Source: an uncultured Eubacteriales bacterium
Lineage (GTDB): Bacteria > Bacillota > Clostridia > Monoglobales > Monoglobaceae
Length of the DNA stretch: 11,109 nt
Assembly: GCA_905205855.1 (NCBI GenBank)
Contig: CAJLFL010000045.1
Location: 1 to 11,109, forward strand
Reading direction: 5' to 3'
Shown: piece by piece, positions 6,555-11,109 of the stretch
Layout of the letters: the number at the start of each line of letters is the position of its first letter
Numbering within the stretch: the first letter of the stretch is position 1
Made by a program: the position numbers and the translations under genes
Notes under the pieces: generated by a model
Told to the model about the DNA's origin: nothing
The model's database searches: none
What the model saw: only the letters and a program-made list of their open reading frames with translations

Positions 6555-7889
6555 ATGTTGAGTTTGACCGAAAAAAATGCCGCTGTACTTGCTTTTTCGG
6601 GGATATGTGCAAAAACGTTTGATTTTGCTTTTCGTACATATTATTCGGTAAAGCTTGGGGCAGAGGGCGTTGGATTGCTTGCTTTGGGATTTGGACTGCA
6701 CGGTGTTATGCTTACGGTTGCTACAGCAGGACTCGGCGTTGCAACATCAAAGATTGTGTCGGAATATCTGGAGCAAAGAGAATACGGTGCGGTAAGGCAG
6801 AGCATGAAGATAGCGGTGTACGGCGTTGCGTGTCTGAGTCTGATTATAATTCTGCTTACTTTTATCGGTGCGGACGCAATAGCTGAGTACGTACTTGGAG
6901 ATGCAAGAATATCAACGGGACTTTGCTGTCTTGCGCCGAGTATATTGTTTATGGGAATATCCTATTGCTTGAAGGGGTATTTTTATGCGGCGCGAAAGGC
7001 ATGGATTCCTGCCGGTTCGGAATTTTTGGAGCAGGGAGTTAAATTTGCGGCAATAAGTACGCTTCTGGCAATATTTTTGCCGCGCGGAATCAGCTATGGC
7101 TGTGCTGCTGTCTTTGCCGGTATAAGCATAGGAGAGTTTTCATCATGTATGTATCTGACGCTTTTCTTTTTAAGGGAAACGGTTTCGATGAAGAAAGGGG
7201 AGCGGTGCAGAGGTATACCGCTTGCAATCATAAAAATTTCATTTCCGTCTATGCTCAGTTCGTTTGCGGGCTCGGCGCTCAGAATGCAGGAGGAGGTATG
7301 GATAGTCAGCGCGTTTAAGGGGTATGGTATGAGCCACAGCGGAGCGGTCAGCTCTCTTGGAATTATCTATGGAATGGTTATGCCCATGCTTGTTTTTCCG
7401 CTGACTTTGGCAGGTTCGGTCACGACTCTGCTTGTGCCGGAAATTGCGCGCCGAAATACGCTTACTGATAAAAGCAGGCTTATCGGTCTTGTTAAACGTG
7501 TATACCGTGCCGGTGTAATGGCAGGAATTGCGGTGCTTGTTGTATTTGAGATTTTTGCAAAGCCCTTAACCGGGTTTTTATACCATGATGTGTCTATAGC
7601 GGAGTGGGTACGGGTTTTGGCATGGCTTTGTCCCGTTATGTTTGCGGATTCGCTGTCGTGCGCAATGCTTAACGGTTTAGGTAAGCAATTTTCTCTGCTG
7701 TTTTACAGCATATCGGATTCGCTTATACGGCTTGTGCTTATATTTGCCTTTATTCCAAAGATAGGTATGCCGGCTCTTGCAGGAGTTATAGTGATAAGCA
7801 ATCTGTATACATGTGCACTGTCAGTCGGCGGAGTTGTGAGAGGAATTTCGGGCTATAAACAAAAAACAGCGGCTGTCCGAAGGGCGTAA
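6555..7889 (+). CDS. SpoVB-like MOP/MATE-superfamily flippase
   Basis: This 444-residue, very hydrophobic protein has roughly 12 membrane segments by eye. Features shared with SpoVB and other polysaccharide or lipid-linked sugar flippases include the early RTYYSVKLGAEGVGLLALG segment, the AGLGVATSKIVSEYLE loop and the KGYFYAARKAWIPAGSEFLEQ segment. Such proteins move lipid-linked precursors across the cytoplasmic membrane, and SpoVB itself is needed for spore cortex formation. It is shorter than SpoVB (about 520 residues), so one or two helices of the 14-helix pattern may be missing. The ATG follows GGGGTGAGG (6542-6550) by four bases. It is divergent from rnmV and separated from purC by its own intergenic region, so it is probably monocistronic. 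A sporulation role and the exact substrate are inference; a MATE-type exporter is the less likely alternative. Confidence 0.8.
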   Translation: MLSLTEKNAAVLAFSGICAKTFDFAFRTYYSVKLGAEGVGLLALGFGLHGVMLTVATAGLGVATSKIVSEYLEQREYGAVRQSMKIAVYGVACLSLIIILLTFIGADAIAEYVLGDARISTGLCCLAPSILFMGISYCLKGYFYAARKAWIPAGSEFLEQGVKFAAISTLLAIFLPRGISYGCAAVFAGISIGEFSSCMYLTLFFLRETVSMKKGERCRGIPLAIIKISFPSMLSSFAGSALRMQEEVWIVSAFKGYGMSHSGAVSSLGIIYGMVMPMLVFPLTLAGSVTTLLVPEIARRNTLTDKSRLIGLVKRVYRAGVMAGIAVLVVFEIFAKPLTGFLYHDVSIAEWVRVLAWLCPVMFADSLSCAMLNGLGKQFSLLFYSISDSLIRLVLIFAFIPKIGMPALAGVIVISNLYTCALSVGGVVRGISGYKQKTAAVRRA

Positions 7890-7922
7890 AGCCCGATTTG
7901 TTTTGTGCAGATTGCTGTTTTT
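7862..7922 (+). terminator. Possible terminator after the flippase gene
   Basis: A small hairpin, GGGC (7882-7885), loop GTAAAG-side bases, GCCC (7891-7894), overlaps the stop codon and is followed by the T-rich stretch GATTTGTTTTG. Around it, AAAAACAGC (7862-7870) and GCTGTTTTT (7914-7922) are perfect 9-base reverse complements that could close a larger stem ending in a T run. The inner stem is only four base pairs and the outer arms are 43 bases apart, so efficiency is uncertain. Confidence 0.4.
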
Positions 7923-7972
7923 AAGCGTATTTTGATGAAATAACGGAAAACGGCTTGCATTTTTGGCTCTTT

Positions 7973-7978
7973 TATAAT
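7973..7978 (+). promoter_or_regulatory. -10 element of a likely purC promoter
   Basis: A perfect TATAAT lies 52 bases before the purC start, which would put the transcription start near 7985 and give a leader of about 46 bases. No good -35 is seen at 16-18 bases upstream; TTGCAT (7955-7960) is too close. This suggests either an activator or reliance on the -10 alone. I see no PurR box or riboswitch that I can name. Confidence 0.5.
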
Positions 7979-8030
7979 ACAATTAAGCTATGTTTATTTA
8001 TCAGATTTAAAATTATAAGGAGGAAGCGGA

Positions 8031-8741
8031 ATGCAAAAGTTGGAGCAGTTATATGAGGGAAAGGCTAAAAAGGTATTTAAGACAGATAACCCGGAAATTT
8101 TAATGGTAGATTACAAGGATGATGCGACTGCATTTAACGGTGAGAAGAAGGGAACCATAGAATCAAAGGGTGTTATAAACAACAAGGTTACCAATCATTT
8201 TATGCAGATGCTTGAGAAGAAGGGGATTCCGACGCATTTTGTAGAGGAAATTTCCGACCGCGAAACTCTTGTTAAAAAGGTTACGATAGTTCCGCTTGAA
8301 GTTATAATACGTAATGTTGCCGCAGGCTCTTTTTCAAAGCGTTACGGCGTTGAGGAGGGAACTCCGCTTAAAACCCCGTCTCTGGAATTCAGCTATAAAG
8401 ATGACGCTTTAGGCGATCCGCTGATTAACAGCTATCACGTTCTGGCGCTTGGCCTTGCAACCAAAGAGGAAATTGATACGATTGCGGATTATGCTTTTAA
8501 AATCAACGATATTCTTAAAGATTATCTTATAGGTTTGGGTATTAAGCTGATAGACTTTAAACTGGAATTCGGCAAAACAGGCGACGGCACAATAGTTCTT
8601 GCTGATGAAATTTCGCCGGATACCTGCCGTTTCTGGGATGCGGAAACAAATAAGAAGCTGGATAAGGACAGATTCAGAAGGGACCTCGGCAATGTTGAGG
8701 ATGCATATAAGGAGATTATGAAGCGTCTGATGGGAATTTAA
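8031..8741 (+). CDS. purC: Phosphoribosylaminoimidazole-succinocarboxamide synthase (SAICAR synthetase)
   Basis: PurC (EC 6.3.2.6) joins aspartate to the carboxylated imidazole intermediate CAIR with ATP, making SAICAR, the eighth step of purine synthesis in the cytoplasm. The 236 residues match the bacterial single-domain enzyme. The nucleotide-binding N-terminus YEGKAKKVF (8-16), the substrate-site motif IIRNVAAGSFSKRYG (from residue 92) and the C-terminal signature DEISPDTCRFWD (192-203) are all present. The start is certain: AAGGAGG (8017-8023) is seven bases upstream of the ATG. The gene is first of the purine cluster in the window, 33 bases before purF. Neither purE nor purK is nearby. 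Confidence 0.97.
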   Translation: MQKLEQLYEGKAKKVFKTDNPEILMVDYKDDATAFNGEKKGTIESKGVINNKVTNHFMQMLEKKGIPTHFVEEISDRETLVKKVTIVPLEVIIRNVAAGSFSKRYGVEEGTPLKTPSLEFSYKDDALGDPLINSYHVLALGLATKEEIDTIADYAFKINDILKDYLIGLGIKLIDFKLEFGKTGDGTIVLADEISPDTCRFWDAETNKKLDKDRFRRDLGNVEDAYKEIMKRLMGI

Positions 8742-8762
8742 TGTTTGCTCTCAAAAAAATGC

Positions 8763-8767
8763 GGAGG
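8763..8767 (+). promoter_or_regulatory. Ribosome binding site that fixes the purF start
   Basis: GGAGG lies seven bases before the ATG at 8775. The longer frame opening at a TTG (8745) would place this site inside the coding region and has no Shine-Dalgarno of its own, because it begins just after the purC stop. Confidence 0.85.
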
Positions 8768-8774
8768 TGCTTTG

Positions 8775-10196
8775 ATGATAGATCAGGAGAGTTTTATGGC
8801 GGACAACCTGCATGAGGAATGTGGAGTTTTCGGAGTTTATGACAATGGTGACGGTTTGGATGTTTCAAGGCTTACATACTACGGTTTGTATGCGCTTCAG
8901 CACAGAGGTCAGGAAAGCTGCGGAATCGCAGTAAACAACCGCAGTGATGACGGAAATATTCAGATTATACAGTATAAGGATATGGGACTTGTTCAGGAGG
9001 TATTTAACGAGCTTGTTCTTAAAGAACTCAATGGGTTTGCGGCAGTGGGACACGTGCGCTATACAACAGCCGGTGCAAGCCGCAGAGAGAACGCTCAGCC
9101 GCTTGTGTCGCGTTATCAGAAGGGTTCGTTTGCTTTGGCACATAACGGTAATCTGGTTGATATAGACAGACTGAGGAAGAACCTTGAGGAACAGGGAGCA
9201 ATATTCCAGACGACAAACGATAGTGAGATAATTGCTCAGCTCATGGCAAAGGAACGCATCAGAACCGGTTCTATGCCGCTTGCTATGCAAAAGGTTATGG
9301 GCGAAATCAGCGGCGCGTATTCATTAGTTATAATGACGCCGCACAGAATGATCGCGGCAAGAGATCCGCAGGGCTTCAGACCGTTGTGTATCGGAAAAAT
9401 AAAAAATTCCTGGGTTTTTGCATCCGAAACATGTGCACTTGATGCTGTCGGTGCGGAATATGTTCGAGATGTCGATCCCGGTGAGATTGTTGTGGCGGAT
9501 AATGACGGACTCCATTCCTATACGGAGATGTGCGGCAATAAGTCGTCATTATGTATATTTGAATATATATATTTTGCAAGACCTGACAGTGTTATAGACG
9601 GACAAAGCGTACACCGTGCAAGACTGAATGCCGGAAGGTTTTTGGCAAAGGAAAGTCCGGCAGATGCAGATGTTGTAATAGGCGTTCCGGATTCAGGACT
9701 GGACGCGGCATTGGGATATTCTTATGAATCCGGAATACCATACGGAGTAGGATTTATCAAAAACCGATATATAGGCAGAACGTTTATACAGCCTACACAG
9801 GCAGAGCGTGAGGCGGCGCTAAGAATAAAGCTTAATGCAATGAAAGAAGCGGTTGCCGGAAAAAGAGTAATAATGGTTGATGATTCGATTGTACGGGGTA
9901 CCACCTGCGGAAGAATAGTTAAGCTGCTCAGGGATGCAGGGGCAAAAGAGGTGCATGTCAGAATATCCTCGCCGCCGTTTCTTAATCCGTGCTACTTCGG
10001 CACAGATATAGATAACCGTAAAAATCTGATTGCCTGTCGCATGTCATTTGAAGAAACACAGAAAAAAATAGGCTGTGATTCGCTTGCGTATCTTTCAATA
10101 GATGCTATGCACAAGCTGGTTCCGGGGTGCAGACTCGGTCACTGTGACGCATGCTTTACCGGCAATTATCCCGTTTACGTACCGGAGGAGAACTGA
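8775..10196 (+). CDS. purF: Amidophosphoribosyltransferase (glutamine PRPP amidotransferase)
   Basis: PurF (EC 2.4.2.14) commits PRPP to purine synthesis by transferring ammonia from glutamine to give phosphoribosylamine. From the ATG at 8775 it has 473 residues. The N-terminal class II glutaminase domain has its nucleophile at Cys16 in HEECGVFGVY. As in Bacillus, a propeptide, here 15 residues, must be removed to free this cysteine. The phosphoribosyltransferase domain holds the PRPP loop MVDDSIVRGTT (367-377). Cys260, Cys406, Cys457 and Cys460 (the last two in HCDACFTG) match the four [4Fe-4S] ligands of the Bacillus-type enzyme, which makes it oxygen-sensitive. Regulation by purine nucleotides is expected from the family. 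It sits between purC and guaA, probably on one transcript. Confidence 0.96.
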   Translation: MIDQESFMADNLHEECGVFGVYDNGDGLDVSRLTYYGLYALQHRGQESCGIAVNNRSDDGNIQIIQYKDMGLVQEVFNELVLKELNGFAAVGHVRYTTAGASRRENAQPLVSRYQKGSFALAHNGNLVDIDRLRKNLEEQGAIFQTTNDSEIIAQLMAKERIRTGSMPLAMQKVMGEISGAYSLVIMTPHRMIAARDPQGFRPLCIGKIKNSWVFASETCALDAVGAEYVRDVDPGEIVVADNDGLHSYTEMCGNKSSLCIFEYIYFARPDSVIDGQSVHRARLNAGRFLAKESPADADVVIGVPDSGLDAALGYSYESGIPYGVGFIKNRYIGRTFIQPTQAEREAALRIKLNAMKEAVAGKRVIMVDDSIVRGTTCGRIVKLLRDAGAKEVHVRISSPPFLNPCYFGTDIDNRKNLIACRMSFEETQKKIGCDSLAYLSIDAMHKLVPGCRLGHCDACFTGNYPVYVPEEN

Positions 10197-10237
10197 TATA
10201 GGTATTTATTTTCGGATTTTAGAAAGGAAAACTGTTT

Positions 10238-11109
10238 ATGCAGAACGAAACTATTGTTGTAATTGACTTTGGCGGACAATATAATCAGCTTATTGCACGC
10301 AGAGTCCGTGAGGAAAATGTGTATTGTGTTGTAATACCATATTCAAAAAGCCTTGATGAAATAAAGGCTTATAATCCAAAAGGAATTATATTTACAGGCG
10401 GTCCGAACAGCGTTTACGGAGAGAACGCACCTTTGGCAGACAGGGGCGTATTTGAACTCGGTGTACCAATATTGGGAATATGCTATGGCGCGCAGATGAT
10501 GAGCCATATGCTCGGCGGACTGGTAGAACATGCCGGTAAGCGTGAGTATGGCGTTACTCTGCTGTGCATGGGTGACAGCCCTTTGTTTAATAATATTGGT
10601 GACAAAAATGAGTGCCTGATGAGCCATACAGATAAAATTGTTAGGGTTCCGGATGGGTTTGAGATTGCAGCACATACAGAAAGCTGTCCGATTGCTGCCT
10701 TTCAGAATCCGGATAAAAAGTTTTTTGGTGTTCAGTTTCATCCTGAGGTTGAGCATACTACTTTCGGCAAACAGCTGATTCATAATTTTTTATATGATGT
10801 ATGCGGTGTTTCCGGTGATTGGACTATGGCGGATTACGCAAAGAGATTTATAGCATCGGCTAAAGAAAAAATCGGTGATAAAAAGGTGCTTTGTGCGCTT
10901 TCCGGCGGCGTTGACAGCAGTGTGGCGGCGGTACTTTTAAGCAAGGCTGTGGGAAAACAGCTTACATGTATATTTGTCGATCATGGACTTTTGCGTAAAA
11001 ATGAAGGTGATGAGGTCGAGCAGATTTTCAGAAACCAGTTTGATATAAACCTGATAAGAGTGAACTGTGCGGACAGGTTCTTAGGCAAGCTTAGCGGTGT
11101 TTCCGAGCC
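10238..11109 (+). CDS. guaA: GMP synthase (glutamine-hydrolysing), 5' part
   Basis: GuaA (EC 6.3.5.2) converts XMP to GMP using ATP and glutamine, the last step of guanine nucleotide synthesis. The first 290 codons are present, a little over half of a roughly 510-residue enzyme; the gene runs off the window end. The class I glutaminase domain comes first: VIDFGGQYNQLIARRVRE at the N-terminus, the catalytic Cys82 in GICYGAQ, and His168 and Glu170 in FHPE. The ATP pyrophosphatase domain follows with the P-loop SGGVDSS (222-228), then FVDHGLLRKNE. The ATG is eight bases after AAAGGAAA. It lies 41 bases after the purF stop with no terminator or promoter visible between them, so it is probably in the same operon. 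No guanine riboswitch fits in the gap. Confidence 0.96.
   Translation, partial: MQNETIVVIDFGGQYNQLIARRVREENVYCVVIPYSKSLDEIKAYNPKGIIFTGGPNSVYGENAPLADRGVFELGVPILGICYGAQMMSHMLGGLVEHAGKREYGVTLLCMGDSPLFNNIGDKNECLMSHTDKIVRVPDGFEIAAHTESCPIAAFQNPDKKFFGVQFHPEVEHTTFGKQLIHNFLYDVCGVSGDWTMADYAKRFIASAKEKIGDKKVLCALSGGVDSSVAAVLLSKAVGKQLTCIFVDHGLLRKNEGDEVEQIFRNQFDINLIRVNCADRFLGKLSGVSE

Noticed and set aside
7979..8030. Possible purine riboswitch in the purC leader
   Set aside because: The leader is too short and lacks the conserved three-helix junction and kissing-loop sequences.
8745..8774. TTG start giving a PurF ten residues longer
   Set aside because: The TTG is three bases after the purC stop with no Shine-Dalgarno, whereas the ATG at 8775 has GGAGG at ideal spacing and gives a more typical propeptide.
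10343..10783. A 146-codon - strand frame near the window end
   Set aside because: It lies wholly within the guaA glutaminase domain, whose catalytic Cys, His and Glu are all in frame on the + strand. The real gene lacks a stop only because it runs off the window.
1..11109. Mobile elements, CRISPR arrays, tRNA or rRNA genes, toxin-antitoxin or defence genes
   Set aside because: I looked on both strands and found no transposase or integrase frames, spaced direct repeats, rRNA or tRNA-like segments. Every stretch of more than about 140 bases is accounted for by a housekeeping or transport gene.

Overview
The window reads as an ordinary chromosomal segment of a low-to-moderate-GC Bacillota (Firmicutes), most likely an anaerobic clostridial lineage. 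The evidence is an RNase M5 gene (a family largely confined to Bacillota), strong GGAGG-type ribosome binding sites, a Bacillus-type PurF with a propeptide and four Fe-S cysteine positions, a clostridial-style PhoB/PhoR pair, and a SpoVB-like membrane flippase. No genus can be named from the sequence alone. There are no mobile elements, CRISPR arrays, tRNAs or rRNAs, and gene density is very high, with no gene-free stretch longer than about 140 bases.

Bases 1-4109 (+ strand) hold the distal part of a phosphate-uptake and phosphate-sensing operon: the 3' end of pstA, then pstB, phoU, a PhoB/PhoP-type response regulator and a PhoR-type histidine kinase. All four junctions are 4-base ATGA overlaps, so transporter, modulator and two-component system look like one translationally coupled unit. 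It ends in a perfect hairpin that also serves the convergent genes on the other side.

Bases 4134-6451 (- strand) hold a two-gene operon, RNase M5 (rnmV) followed by a homodimer-type ABC exporter, again joined by an ATGA overlap. A good sigma-A-like promoter lies upstream. Divergent from it, 6555-7889 (+) encodes a 444-residue MOP/MATE-superfamily flippase related to SpoVB but shorter. The 103-base region between them carries an AT-rich inverted repeat next to the flippase ribosome binding site.

Bases 8031-11109 (+) hold purine biosynthesis genes: purC, purF and the first 290 codons of guaA, which runs off the end of the window. PurF starts the pathway, PurC acts in the middle, and GuaA makes GMP at the end. 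A perfect TATAAT precedes purC, and I see no purine riboswitch in the short leader.

I found no convincing undescribed biological system. The points most worth a second look are the fully overlapped pst-pho chain, the symmetric terminator that overlaps the stop codons of two convergent operons, the coupling of RNase M5 to an ABC exporter, the short SpoVB-like flippase with its structured divergent intergenic region, and the purC-purF-guaA order.
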